DNA from: Luscinia megarhynchos
Lineage: Eukaryota; Chordata; Aves; Passeriformes; Turdidae
Direction of reading: 5' to 3'
Assembly (NCBI GenBank): GCA_034336665.1
Contig: CM067566.1
Location: 27,124,330-27,188,329 of the forward strand
DNA length: 64,000 nt
Shown here: piece by piece, positions 8,555 to 23,500 of the stretch
Numbering within the stretch: position 1 is the first letter of the stretch
How the letters are laid out: each line of letters begins with the position of its first letter
Notes under the pieces: generated by a model
Told to the model about the DNA's origin: nothing
Database searches by the model: none
What the model saw: the letters and a program-made list of their open reading frames with translations, nothing else
Program-made: the position numbers and the translations under genes

Positions 8555-11500
8555 GTATTCAAAAGGAGATTCATTAAAAAATAGTAATCATCTAGGAGGT
8601 ATTGTTCGATTTTTGACATGAAAGGAAAAAGGCTTAATCTGAGGATTATTTTCTAGCAGTGTTACTTCAGAGCTAACATTAAGTTCCAGTGTCTGATGAA
8701 GTCAAATGGGTTTCCTTAAATGATGGGAACATCTTAAGATTGAATTTAATTCACTAAAATTACTTCTAAGGATCGATAGCATAGGAAAATTCAACTTTTC
8801 TAACCTTGTAAGAGAGCCAAGAATAGTCACTATTGATATGTGCTTAAGAGGATGCATGCTTTTAACTGGTTGTATAAAAAATAATCCCTACTGCCTGTTC
8901 TGCGAGTTAAAATAAAATAGTCACATCTTCATTTATTATGGCCTTATTTAGAGAATTTTAAATTTGTTGTCTGCCCTTTTTATAAGACATATAGCAGGAA
9001 AAAACCCAAAATTTTTCAGATTTCACTTCTTACTACATCTCCCAATTTTTGGCTTTGATATTATTAAGAACATAGTAATCCAGTTATATTTGACTAAACA
9101 CGCAAATGTAGCTATTGTGGTTCTGTTGCTCTCTCTAGTATGTAGTACAAATGGCAGAACCATAGGTAGGCAAATATAGAGTAATCTGTCTTCAACATTT
9201 AGTCTCATCCATGTGTCTACCAGGTCTCTTCATCTCTAACTTTGATACTTATCAGATGTAAACTCCTGATATGCTTTGTAACTATTGCGTTTTTTTTGGT
9301 CGTTTTGTTTTGTCCTATTCTTTCCTATTTACCGTTTTTTAAAAATAGATAGTTTCTATCTTTCAGTTTTTTCTTACATGCCATGAATTTTTGTTGTTTC
9401 TCAGGTCATAATAAACATTTGCATCTGCAGTGTGAAGGCTGATAACATTGCTAACACATCTGATGCTTCTTTATCCTAGTGACTTAGTTCATACAACTGA
9501 GAGCTTGCGAAGAGCAAAGTTACGTTCTGGAAAAACTGAGAAAGAATGCAGCAATTATGATACCATTTTGGAACCTTATAAAATAGAGAATGCTAGACTT
9601 ACCAGGGAAAATAATGATCTACATTTAGAAATATTAAAACTGAAAGAGCAGTCTGATCGTCGTTTTAAAGGTAATATACAAGTGAAGGTTTGTTTTGTTT
9701 TTTTAAATCCTTCCATGCCAAAATAAAATTGTGGCTAAATTCTTGATCTGCAGATTCTTTTACTTGTACTTTTAAGTGAACGTGAGTGGTCATGGAGTTT
9801 GGTACCTTTAATGAATTAAGGTTCATTCTCAGACATTTCTTTTGCAGTCAAAAAACTTTGGAAGTTCTACAAATTATTGTTTTGCTTAAATACGAGAATG
9901 TTAGAAATCTTAACATATACTTTTGTACCTTGAAATGGTACTTTTAATTGAAAATTAAATGCTGTTATTAAATGTGCCTTTGTTTCACAATAGGTGTTTA
10001 TTTGTAAAACATATATAAATATGTATTTTTGTGTGTTTGTAAAAGTTTGCACAAATGTATGTGTATTTGATAATTTTATGCTATGGAAAAAGAATATAGG
10101 ATTTTCTTTATGCTTATTTTGGTTCTGCTAGGAAAAATAATAGTGAATAAGGGAGATAATGCTGCTTTTCTCTCTCTTGAAGATTTGAAAGCTTCCTTAA
10201 AGAGGGTTGAACATGAAACGTCTGACTTGAAATTTTTGAATAACCAGTATATACATAAAATTAAAATTCTGGAAAAGGAGACCAAAGCCAAGACTGAAAA
10301 AATTCAGCAGCTTCAGGAGAAGAATCTGCAAGCAGTGGTGCAGACACCTGGTGAGTGTAAATAATCACAGATATTTCAACTTTTTTCTGGGCTTTTTTGG
10401 ATCTTCAGGACATAATATCTTTTCCTCTACTAAGAGATGTTACTGTAGTAAAATATGCCGTAGAATAACATTACCCTTTGAAACCTTGGGCTCTGAATTC
10501 AGTCATTTCTCTGCATGAAGTTTCATTGGGTTATCAGTTGCGTTAGGGACAAATTTGCATGCAAACTTAGATTCAACAGAAGACTATTAAGTTAAAATGT
10601 GACTAGAAAGCACTATTAATCAACTATTAATCAGGCTATTTATTTTATTGCTGTACCTAATTAAGAGGCAGATTGTTTGACACTTGCATATTTTTGACAG
10701 GTAATTTATGTGTAAGTGACAAATTCAGATTTTTGGAACCAAGATCTAAACATAGCAAAATGCAAAATATGTCTAAAAGTATTCCAATCCTCGATAAGCT
10801 TACAATATTTAAAGGGTCTTTTGATAACCTAAAATGTTCTGGATGTTACTTTCAGGTTAATTTCTTTTTCCAGGGTTTTCTTTTTCTTAATCTTTTTGAA
10901 GCTAAGGGATATGGAAGTATTTTGTGAAATTTTGAAAATGTCTTGTTTTTTTCCAAGTAATTGAATTATATCTGCATTTTTGGCATTTGAGAAAAATCAA
11001 TAGATAGCTAGGAAAAATTAAATTTCCTCTTTATTTTTCCATACTTTTCTGCATTTCATGTCCTTTGCTTCAAAGATGACATGTTAGGCTTTTGTCTGTC
11101 TTTCTGCATACTTGCCCTTCTGTCACCAGTCTTCTAGGATTTTTCTATACTACATTATCCAATATTGTATGTTCTTATTTAATCATACAATGAAGAGGAA
11201 ATGTTCTATCTGAAAATAATACTGTGTTTTTGCTTTTCCTTAACTATGTTGTTGTTCAAGATAATAGCATGGTCTGCTTGATAAGCAGTAGGATATGAAG
11301 GATATTGGAGAAGATGACTCCCTTGCTTTAGCTCCAAGTAATGTCTGTGGGTTTGGGCTTTTAGGTGGCAGGAAGAAAAGCATTCCCTTCAGGCGTCAGC
11401 GCATGCAGATCGACCAGCTTGTGCCCCCATCAGGTGTCAGTGCCTACCCAGTGCCTCAGCCAGAGGACCCTTACATTGCAGACCTGCTCCAGGTGGCAGA

Positions 11501-14500
11501 CAATCGGTGAGCCAAAGAGCTGGTTAGCTTTGTAGAGTAGGTGTGTCTTTGATTCTCACTGTCTGACTGATAAGTTACATTAATCTTCCCCTACTTGAGT
11601 CTGTCATGGTGACAGCAGTTGGTAGATGGTCCACCTGTCTTTATCTTGACCCATGAGCTTTTTCATCTTTTCTCCCCTATCCTATTGAGGAAGGGAAAAA
11701 GTGAGCATCTGGGTGGAGGACTGGCAGCCGACAAAGTCAACCTGCTACAGTATCTTAAACAAGAGCTTCTGCATTAATATTTTGTGTGAGCAAAACTATT
11801 TCTCTTTGAAATATTTGGATTCAGGAACAAAGATAAAATGCTAGTACTGAATTGTGTACATACAATTCTTCCGTGAATTCACATAAAAAATACAGTGCTG
11901 CATTTCAGAATTCAGGAGCTGCAGTCAGAAGTAAGAGAGCTACAGGAAAAACTGGAGACATCTGAAAGGGAAATAAAAAATTATAGCAAACAGGTATGTT
12001 TATATCATCTGTAGTAGTATTATTGTTTTATTATTAATTTTAATATTATTGCTATTATTTGGGTGTCAGCCATGGCAATGGTCTTGGTTTCTTAAAAACA
12101 TTGGGAATGCATTGTAGGGCTTGTGAAATATAATTATTCTAACTTGCCTATGTCGAGTAGTTTCCCTCCTCTGCTTTTGGAGACAGCAGCAGTGGCAAAA
12201 CACTTGCTCGATGGTTTTGCTGATAAATTTTGTCTATTGAAATTACATTAAATAAGCTAAACTTGACAATCATAAATAGAATTTGTCTGCATTTTTTAGT
12301 GTGTAAGCGTTAACTTGTCCAAAATAGTAATTTGATCTACATTTATCTTAGGATATTATTTTCACTGCTTGGATTGGTTATTTGTTTTAAAGTTTTGATA
12401 GTTAATTTATGAACAACAGATTTTACAATGTTTTAATGAGAGTGGATTGATAAGATATGTACAGTCCTTAAGTAACGGAATTGCATTAAATGTTCATATG
12501 TTGCATCTTTCAAAATCTAGGGATTGGTGGACACTGTTGTCTTTCTTTTTCCTTCAAATCTTGGTTTTCCTCTTCCAATATTTCCATTTTTCCAGTGACT
12601 GGAATAGTTACTGAGTTAGCTTACTTAGAAATATTTTCCCTAGCTTTTAAGTCCTAGTATCAGTTAAGTCGTAGCATTCATTATCTTCACTTTAAATTAG
12701 AATTCCTTGGTTTTCTTCAAGAATGTAATCTAATAGGAACTGTTTCAGTTTGTCCTTACAAATTGTGCTTGATTAATTTCTTTCTCTTTCAAGGATGTAA
12801 CTTTTTTCAGAAGGATTGAAACTTTAGAAACAAAAAACAGGGTAGAAATTGCATTTTTAGTTGCATATCTTTTTACTGAAAGTTATGTGTGTATTTATTT
12901 AAATGATGGGTCTATTAATGGTTTATAAGGATACTAGAGCATTTTTTTTGTCCCTCAAAGGTTGAGATAAGAGACAAAGAAATCGAGCGCTTAACTCTGG
13001 CATTAGGTGGTGGGCGTTCTCATGAGGTTCTCTCTCTGGAATCAAGAACTAAAAGTAGTGAGAAGCTTATTTCCCACTTGAATTTACAGGTAATTAATTT
13101 ATTAATGTTGTTTAGTCAAACCTAAAAACACAGCGATCTAAAAAAAATCCCACAAACTTCTGTCTCTTCAAAAAATCACTACAGATATAAAATCAATCAA
13201 TGGAACTTGCCTTTCTTTTTAGATGGCAGTATTTCTTGTCTAAGGAAATTTCATTTCCTGTTTTAAAAGTCAGTCTGAAAGGTTTTGGTAAAGAATTCAA
13301 TGAACTTACATTTGACCACAGTATGTTAATCTGAAAATATTCAGCAATTTTTTTATGGCACACTGTTTTCAGCAAGTTTGAAAATCCTTTTTATTTAGTT
13401 AGAAAGTTATTGCATACATGCCATTTATGCTTTAGAAGGTAACAATGGTATATGTAGTTATGATAAGGAGTAACCCTGTAGATATTCTCGTGAGAGAGTG
13501 AGGAATCTTCCTCATGGATTTCAAATGGTCCCCACCTTCACTCCAACACATACTTGTGAGGGAAGGATAATCTTAGGATAAAGGTGTTTGTGTTTACTGT
13601 GTGTATTAGCATGCATTCAATACTGGTCTCCAGATGAGGATTTAAAGATGGGCTGGAGTACAAATGAAGGAAAGCTCATCTCTGGATTTACACTATCAAT
13701 TCTCAGGTTTTTCTCATGTGAGCTGGATGTTTTATGTACTGTTTGTGCTTGATGTACAGTGGCATGGGAGCCACGTTGAAGAGTTTGTTAGCTTAGGTTC
13801 AGTGCTGCAAAGATACAGAATGAGCTATGACTTGGAAGCAGGGCAGCTGTGCTCAGTGATCCTGAATCAGTAAGCCATGATGAATACAAATTGATTGTAC
13901 AGGGAGTGAGCCCAGAGCTTCATGAAGCTGGTTTTGCACCATCAAGACTATTTGCTCAGGCTTGGTCCCAATATACCACTTTTATTTGGCAAGAAATGAA
14001 TGTATGGTTGTCTTTAGCTAGCAGTATTCATGACTCTGAGAGAGCTCATAACACTGTGTTTCTCTTTTCAGATTGATAAGCATTAAGTTCTAAAAATAGA
14101 AAATTTTGCCATTTCTAACAGGGATATAACTTTTTGTACTTTGGATGTAAAGATACTGTATTTCAGAAAATTGGAAGGAACTTTTGCTACCTAATTCAAC
14201 AATGCATATTAATATTTTAATAAAAAAAATGAAAAATGTCTTTCAGGTTGAGTATCTTCAGCAAAGAAACAAAGAACTTGAAAATCGCATTCAAGATCTC
14301 TTGGACACTAAACAAAATGTGACTAGTGAGGTAGTGGATTTAAGCAATAAAAATGAAGAACTGTGTCAAGAACTGAATGAAATAGATCACTTGGCACAGC
14401 AGTTGGAAAGACACAAAGAAATAGTGCTTGAGACTGCAGATAAGGAAATAGAAGAAGCTAAGGTAATCACTAATGTGTCACAGAGTGAAGGATCTGCTCC

Positions 14501-17500
14501 ATTTTACTTGGCTTTGTATCTTCTAATTGCAATGAAAGACTAGTGGCTTGTGAAAGGAAGATAAAAAGGATTTTTTTCCCGGTTTTCTTAACATTACACT
14601 GAATTTCTCACTTAAAGTGGATTAATCACAACAATTTTGTCTCTACTGTATTAGGTTGAGATGATTTTAGTTAAGGGGAAATATTTCTTTTTTCTTCTAT
14701 TGACTTAGTATGAAATAAACTGCTGCAATACTAAAAGCTATTGCTAGGCAATGCATATTTGCAGCAGCAGTGCATGTATTTGGAGGGTTTTGTTCTGTGA
14801 GTCATGCAGTGATTCATTTCATCATCGTGCTCCAAAAGAGCATGGGTTTTTATACCACAAATTTTTCTTTGTTTTCAATTCATAGGAGCTTTACTACTTT
14901 ATTACAAGGAACTAACTATACTTAATTTCTTACCAAAATAGTCTGCTTTTTTTTTTTGGTAACAAAGGGATTTTTGTCATTTTGAATATATAACTCTTAA
15001 CATATAGGTTAATTTTGGTTGATAGAAAGAAATTGAAAGAAAAGTCAGTGAAATACAGGATCTACAGGAAACAATAACAAGGCTTAAATCAGTAAGTAAA
15101 AATATTTTCAGTTCTTGTTTGTACCATTTTCATCATGCTATTATCCATGTGATTGTTTCATTTATTATTAAAAAAATCAATTTAACAATTAACAAGTACC
15201 CTGAACCCTTGATGTAAAAATTACTAATTAATAAGTGAAAGAGCTAGAGAAGCTACATCATATAGTTGCAAAAATAAGTTCTCTGTAGACAGTATGGTTG
15301 ATTATGTCCTTATTGTACATTTCCTTATTTCTGCTGTCTGAAGTTATAATTTCCATGTGGCATAATCATTTTTACCACAAATGAGTTATAACATCCTAGA
15401 GGATTTTCATTGTTTAGAAACTACTTTGTCTCTTAATTTGGGATGTGAAAAATTATCCAATATTGGCTCACTCAGAAACGAAGTATAGGGCCCAGATGAA
15501 AAACATCACTATTATCAAATCTTTGAAGACCAAACTCTTTCCAGGATATATAGCAACTTGTATATTAGTATTTTGTTTAATTCTATCTAGGGAACATGCA
15601 GATAGGGACATACTTAAGTTTGAGGACATCAGGTTATAGGAAAGGTGTACCAAATAGGATTTGAATGGCTTCAGGGTTGCATTGACTGAGGTGCTGTATT
15701 GGAATGTTCTTTAACACCAACAGTGTTACCAAATGCAGCTGAAATTATTTCTTGCTTTAGTCATTAATTTTTTCCCCATGTTTGTATCCCACTATCCTAC
15801 TGGTTGGTTTGCTTTTCTTGTTAGTGATTGCAAATCATGTTGAAAGTAATGCTTACTTGGATTTAATAAAATCTAGTATAAATACAATGATGGCCTGCAA
15901 CAAATGTTACAGTATAAAGCATTCAGGTCAACCAGAAGTAAACAGTGTTGTATATTAAAAGTTGAACAAAATGGTAATTTTTTTTTCCCCCAAGTGTCTC
16001 TATTGGCACTTCTAATTTTTATGATATTACTTGTTACATCAGGAGTTGTGCTCGTGTCAAAAGGAGAATGAAAGACTGAATGAAGAACTCTTTGGGAAAA
16101 CCAGTGAAAAAGCGAATCTTGAGCTGTTGTTAAACCAGCTTCAACAAGAGAAGCAAAGGCTGACAGAGAAAACAGAGAACTTAGAAAGAAAAGGTAAATC
16201 GTCAAATATAGATTCTTGGAAACTACCTTTCTGTGATTTTTGAAATAGAATACTTACCTAGTTAACATACAGTTAATAGTACTGAAAGATTCTTTATATA
16301 TGTAAATTAAAAGAGGACAGTAGGTCTCCAGTCATAGTTGAAGTGAAAACTCTTTGTTATAGAAAGATAATTTTGTTCTGTATGTGAGAACTGAAAGTTG
16401 AGTTTTTTACTGTGGTTCTACAGGACATCCATATCCTAATTCTGTGGCAGTCTCGTACAAAGTCATTTCCAAAACTCTTCAGACTCTGTTTCTTGAGGGA
16501 TTTATCCATTTAGACTTTGAAAACTTCCAGGGATGAAGATTCCACAACATCTCTAATGTTCTTCAGTTCTCAGAGTAGAACATTTTTCCTCAAATTGTTT
16601 GTAATTGCAATTGCAAAAAGTGCAATTAATTGTCACTGTTCCTTATTTGCCTACTGTGTACCTGTGAAGAAACATGTTATCTGCAAGTTCCTCCTGGTAC
16701 TGTCAGCCTGCTCTTGGCTCTCCAGCTCTTCTCAGGCTGAATACACTCAATTCCCACAGCTGTTCCCCACAGAGCAAGTGTTCTGCTCCCTGACCAGCTT
16801 GCAGGGCTTGCCTTGGATTTAATTTATCCACATCTTTCTTCTTGTAGGAAGGGCAAACTTTAGAATAGTATTTTAAGTACAATCTCAGGGGTGCTAAATA
16901 AAGGGGAGTAATCACATCCCTCAGTTTCTGTCTCTGTTGATACAGCCCAAGGTGCTGTGAGGTCTCTCTTGGTCTTATGGTACTCACTTGTGTTTACCCT
17001 ACTTTAGCCTTTAGAACTTCTACATCATTTTCAGCAGGATTGCTGCCTGGATGGTTAGTGGGAGTTAATCCATCCCAAATGCCAAGGGTGTTTGAGGAAA
17101 TTCATGACTTCCTTATGGATTTATTTTTCTTTCTTATTTTTTTTTTCTTCCAGAACGAGAATTTGTCCTAGAAATTGAAAGAATGAGATTGGACTATGGT
17201 ATTGCCCTAGGAGACAAATCCCCATCTCGCCTTGATGCATTTGTAAGGACCTTAGAAGATGACAGGGACTACTATAAGCGAGAATTAGACTATCTTCAGA
17301 AAATTATGAAACTAAGGCCTAGCCCAAGCCGCAGGAATGCAGAGAAGGTAAAGTTCTAGCTGCCAAGATAAGTGAAAAAAATACTGTAGAAACATTTAAG
17401 AAGCCATCAAATATATTTTCAAATTCAATGGCATTAAGTGACTGTAGTAGTTTTCTAAATTACATTATTAATGCAAAAAATCAACTGAGAGAAACTCCAA

Positions 17501-20500
17501 TGAGCTTGCCTTTTTCTTCCTTGCCTTTTCTTTCCTGTTTACTTATTGATCAGTTTATTTGAAATTAATCAGAAAAAGGCTGAAATCTTATTGCTAGCTC
17601 CTTTGCTTTTTCTTTTTAACAGCTGGTTCTTGTTTAGATTACACCACCAGTGCCTGGCTTCTTCTTGTGATTAAAATTATTTCAAATATATTTTTTATGT
17701 ATTACTAATAGGAGGAGTTCTTTTCTGGTATTATTTTTTGGATGTTTTAATTAGCAAATTTTAACATAAATTTATTGATTACTTTTCAGAGCGAAGAGCT
17801 TAAATCAGTCACCAGAGAAAGGGATGAGCTGCGGTCTGTGTTAGACAGATTTGAAAAACACATGATAGAAATTCAGTCCAATGTCAAATTATTGACTGCA
17901 GAAAGAAATAGATTAAATGTTCTTTATGAGCAGGTAAGAAGAAATTGTTTATAGTTAATATAGAGATAACCAATTAGTACTTGTTGTACTGTTGGTTATT
18001 TAAAATGAAAAACCTAGTAGAACACAACTAAGACTACTAAAATACATACCTATTTTTACTACTTGTTCATAAAATATGTGTTCTAGTTAGTTTATTAACT
18101 TGAAAGCTATTAAAAGATATTTTACTTGGATTTGGAAATTATAAACATCAGGAAAAAGTCAATAGAATGCATGAGAAAAGATGTGTAAAGATACAGCAAA
18201 GAAGCAAAAAAAGAGCAGTTAATCTGATAAGAGAACAGTGAAGTTAGGCTATAATTGGGACAGTAAAAGAATGATGATTATTTTGACCATGTAAGTTGTC
18301 ATGCCAGTGAGGGACATAGGGAATATGTTTTAATTATCTAGGGAAAAATAAGACTATAATGGGACTTCTGTCGTAATTACAGCATTTTGTTAGTGTGTAC
18401 ACTGTATTGCAGTCCATGTATGCTAACAAACTATAATCTTTTAAAGGCCCAGAGTGAATTAAACAGATTGAGAAGAGAAGCAAAACACAAGTTAGTTTCT
18501 CAAAGTCAGATAGAAGAAGAAAGAGACATTGCACTGACTGACTTTAAAATATTAATGGCAGAAAAAGAAAGTCTTGGAGAAAAATTGAAGGTGAGCTTTT
18601 ATAGCTTCATTGCTTGAAGAGCTCACTTGAGAGCTCAATGAATTTGTATTGTTTTATTGACTATCTATTATTATTATTATTGTTGTTGTTGTCATAGTAT
18701 TGTTACTGTTATTTTTATAAATTACCAAGTTTTCCTGTAAACACAGTCCCAAGCTGGGAGCAAGGGTAGAGGAACATGCTTTAAATTGTTTAAGGGCAAA
18801 CATTTCATCACCTTATGTGAGAAACCTAGATATGGAGGCCCAGCCACAGGATACTTTTTACATATGCACTACTTTGAAGATGCTTGGGTGTCATTGTTGT
18901 GGAAGAAATCATGCACTTCACTCACAAGAGAGAAGCAACAATATATTCTAATCACTTGAGGCAATGAGTTTCAAAAATTCACTGGTAAATGCAATGGTGG
19001 CTTAACAAGATTTGATGGTAACATACATTTGAGTGTTTGCTGCAGAAAGGCCAAGGTCAGACAAAACATTGAGTCATGAGGTTCAGAAGGATCTTCTTGC
19101 CTTCTAGGCTCCTCAGAGTGTGACTGGATCCATACTTGGTCAGTAGTTTGTGTCTGAAGGATTATAGCAATCAGTCATTTATCACTTAACTAAGATTTCA
19201 GCATTTCAGTGCTCTCATTCCCAACTCATTTGCTGAGTGTGAGGTGTGATAAGGATTCTCTTTGCCTCAACCAGTAACTTTCAAAAGCTTCCCAGCTCAA
19301 AGGGAGATCCTGGTGTGCAGCTGCTGTCATGCCAGAGAGCTCAGTGAACCTTGGACTATCCACTATTCATGGGCTAAGATGATTGACTTACATTGCATAC
19401 CAGCAGTATTTCAGTAGCCACATGCTCAACTACCCACCAGCTGCTGCTGAGCAAGAGTTAGAGCCCTTAGCTATATGCTGCTAGCTCTCATCCCAGAGTC
19501 CTCCATAAACTGGATGCTTAACCAAAAAAAAAGGAGGGGGAGTGTGGTGGAGTATGTTGCCACAGTCACATATGGTTCTTACACTAAAAATTTGGGACTA
19601 TATAGGCTTTTTCATTTTGCTGATCTTTAGTTGCTATTGCATTTTGTAGCAGAGTATATTTTAAATGACACATAACTGAACCATGAAACATAAATTCATT
19701 GCAATCCAAGTTTCAGTATTTTTGACCTTTAAAAAAATTATTTGTTAATGCAATGATTTTCCTGTTATTCTGACCTTCACAGGCAGCCCAGGAATGTGGT
19801 GGAATCACCAACCCTGGAAATGTTCAAAAAGCATGTGGATATGACAGTTGGGGACGTGGTTTAGTGTTGGACATGGCAGTGCTAGGTTAATACTTGGACT
19901 TAATTAGAGGCCTTTTTCCAACTTAAATGATTCTGTGGTTCTATGACCATGTGATGTCTGGTATTAATGTGCATTAATGTCTTATTTGGTTGTAGTCAAG
20001 AGTGTATGATTCCAGGGGAATTTGTTTCCCTGGCTTCTTTATTGGTCATTAATATAATGTTTTAAAACTTGTTGAAAATTCAGAAATTTAAGATATCATT
20101 TTAATGAACTTATCCCAAGACAACAAACATCAATAGTGACTGTATGATGGATGCTTCCATAGTTTGATTTTGCTGCCACAAAAATAAAGGACTTGGTGTG
20201 TATCTGAATGCAGTGGCAGTAAATCTGACCTCTTTGATTAAAACTTGTGCATGCAGTAGTAGAGATGTGTTTGCAGCTCCATCCTTTCTTCTTGTAGATG
20301 ACTACCAATGTTTTATATGTGTGCCATTTTGAAATACCTTTACAAACACATTAATCTAAGGCATGTCTAGGAAGTCTGAGAGTTTGTTTCACTGCAGTGA
20401 TGCACAGAAATCAGGGAACAGATAAGTAATCTTTAAAAGTTTCTTCATAGATTTAGGAAAAGGCCAGTTAGCTTTGGACATGTTGTAATTACTAATATTT

Positions 20501-23500
20501 GAATAAATTTATTTAAGATGTCTTAGGCACTAAGTTGTACATGCATGCCACCTCATGTAGCTCACTAAACTGTACAACAACTCACAAATATTAATTTAGT
20601 TGGGATGAAATATAAATATACTATTTAAAAAAATCTAAACCAAGAACCAAACTCAAAATCAGTGGTTATATTAAACTAATTAAACTACAGTAATGTATTT
20701 TCAGCAAATATTCTGTAGTCTTACAGACAGAGCTTTGCATTTGGTCATTCATCTAAGAATGTAAAGTAGTATTTTCTGAAACATGAAGCTTAAATTTTTC
20801 TGCTTAAATCTAAAAATATCTGTCTTGTTACATGTAATTTTATATTTCTCAGATGCATCAAGAAGCAGCAAACCATGAAAAATCAAAGCTGCAGCATGAT
20901 ATTTCAGAATTGGAGAATAATATTCAAGGGGTAAGTGCTTTTTTAGGAACTAAACTTTCATTATTTCTCAGATAGGATAGACTGTTCTAGAAAGTAATTT
21001 TAATATCTTTGTTTTCAACTCAAATTTAAAAGTCAAGTTGTGATAGCTTTCTGCAATAATAACATTTGGTTATTTATTTTAAATTGCAGCTTCAGATTGA
21101 AAAGTGTGAACTAAGGAGTACAGTCTCTATCCTGAAAGAAAGAATAAACTGTTTGGAAAATGAATTAAAACTGAAGTCAAGTAAACTTGCCCAGACTTCT
21201 GATGATTCTTCTCAATTTAAAACTGAGATTTGCTCACTTCAGTAAGTCTGATACAAAATGTGATGATCTTTTACAGATGCTAGAATAATTTTGTTTATTC
21301 TGTGACTGTATAGCAGAGTTGAGTTCCTGGGGAAGACTATAATTATAAATATTTTAAAAATCACTTGTTACAGCTTGTATGTTACAGAAAAGTAGGTCTA
21401 AGTAGGGAAAGTGCAGTAGTAGCTTTTCACATCAAGCTTGTCCTGGACTTTCTTAATGACCAGATATCGTTTTTATGGCTCAGTCTAGAATTGTTTCCTC
21501 TAATAACCATATTTTCTGCTTATGAAAGTAGCAGAACTGAAAATTTCTAAAAGGATTCCCAAATGCTGTTTGTTAAAAAGAAGACAGATGCCTTTGCAAA
21601 CTGCAGCAGTAGGACCTACAGTTTTGAGAACTGATATCTTATGATCTATAGACACAGTCTGTGGGGATTTGACCAGCTTGCTTAGAGCTGGAAAATTCAA
21701 GTATCCTCATGTATTTGGCAGGCCTATTTAAACTTGCAGGATCATTGTGATTTTTTAAATTTGTTTTAGTAAAGAGCTCCCATCAGCTGTCTAAATGTCA
21801 TAGAACAAGAAAAAGGCTTAGAGAAAGTGAAAACAGTATTGAATAAATTTGGGTAGAAATTTGAAAACAGAGGTGGAAATGAGAACTGCTGATGTAACAC
21901 ATCATTCATTGCTGGATAGGTAATGCTGTGGATTACATCTTCTGGATGTTTTACAAGGGAAACCTGAGTCTGTGTGGTATCCCCCATTCCCCACCTGAGC
22001 AGTACCACACTGCACTCTGTATCAGCTCAGCACCTGGGGGGTTACTGGGAAGAAATTAAGCTGAGCAGCAGGCCTTGCAGTTCATCTAATGCTCTCAATT
22101 GCACAAAGAGGACTCTTGATAAAACAATTAGTGTATTTATTGGTAAAATTGTGGCAACAATTATAAAACCAAAAATCTTGTTAGGTTCTTATAATTTCAG
22201 TGTAAAGCATCGATATTGCAAAAAGAAGAAGATGAGGAGTAGGGCTACAGTCATTTTAGCATTTGGTTTTATTTTGTGCATGGTGGAAGTGCTGTGTTTG
22301 TCTCCCTGCCCTTTTTTTTCCCCCTCTAAAGTTTCACTTTGAACTGGATGAAAGCCATCTTTGAGAGACATGCTGTGTTCTGCATTGGTGAGGGTTTTAG
22401 GAATGAAAAGCTTCTCTAGCTTTTGTAGGATCCCACTTGAGAGGGATTTTTTCTTGACCTGTTTCGTAAATAATCCATTTAGTTACTTTGGAATTTTGTT
22501 TTGTTTTGTTTTTTCCCCTAATTCACTTTGACATTTCTTTCCAAGAAAAACAACTATGTAGGTAGATGATTTCAAGTATCTTCCAGGCTCTTTATCTTTT
22601 TAAAAGTAGGATCAAAACTGTAGTTGTCAATTTGGTTGCTTATTAAAATGTGGTGTGGCTGATAATCAATGGTAAGAGTTACATATCAAAAACTTTATAA
22701 AGCAAGAGTCAGGATACAAATAACATTATGAAGAGTAACAGAAATCAGAGGAGGTGAATGTTTCAGGTTAACATGGTTGCTCCACCAAGGTTCCATTACT
22801 CCGTTTTGAATTGATGTTGAGGTGGACTTGCAGCCACCTCAAGAGTCCAGAGCAACCAAGTGGTGCTGGTCTCAGCAATCCTTGAGCCCTTCCTCACCTC
22901 AAGGGAGAGAGGATGTTTAGTACGGCACACCCATGCTGCTGGTTGGAGGTTAACCCCTGTCAGGTGGTTATGCTGGAACTGTTCCAGCACTTGAAGCAGC
23001 TTCAGAGCAGAAGTTGAAAATCCAGAATAGGTCCCAAAATTCTTTCAACTGAATTTTCCAGGCTTTTAAATGACCAGCTCCAGAAGTCTGTTGAAGATTT
23101 ACAGCACAGATTGTCTGGCAAAAAGGATGAACTGCAGACAGCTCACGAAGAAATTAAAAAGCAGAAGGAGATAATAGGTAATCTGTTAACTATTTTTGTG
23201 CTTATGTCCTGTTTTTAAAACAGAAAGCACTTACTCTTTTGTTTTTAGATAGGTTAAACCAGAGGAGCACTTCACAGGATGAAGCAGTCAGTGTGCTGAG
23301 AAGTACGATTAGTATTTTGGACAAAGAAAAGGACAGTCTTCAAGAAACCGTAGATGAAAAAACAGAAAGAATTGCATGCTTAGATGACAACTTAGCTAAC
23401 AGGGTATGTCCAGTAAAAGTACTACTTTGCATTCCTCCTGGGGATTTTTAAAGCAGTTATGTTTTAGGGAGACATTTTGCTTTGATGACAAAGTCTGTGC

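Larger units (their letters stand above)
8555..18446 (+). other. CEP135: CEP135 introns between coding exons 1 and 12 (general content)
   Basis: These eleven introns (0.4-1.2 kb each) are AT-rich. Beyond the CR1 fragment at 16510-17095 I recognised no mobile element, RNA gene or additional coding exon. The stretch 13440-14060 inside the intron before coding exon 7 is less AT-rich and carries open frames without homology; it may be an unrecognised old repeat. Confidence 0.65.
18591..20852 (+). other. CEP135: CEP135 intron between coding exons 12 and 13
   Basis: 2.3 kb containing a short TTA/TTG microsatellite (about 18667-18705), a probable ERV 3' remnant (18720-19700) and a CR1 3' end (19779-19950). 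The remainder, 19960-20850, is AT-rich with nothing recognised. Confidence 0.8.
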
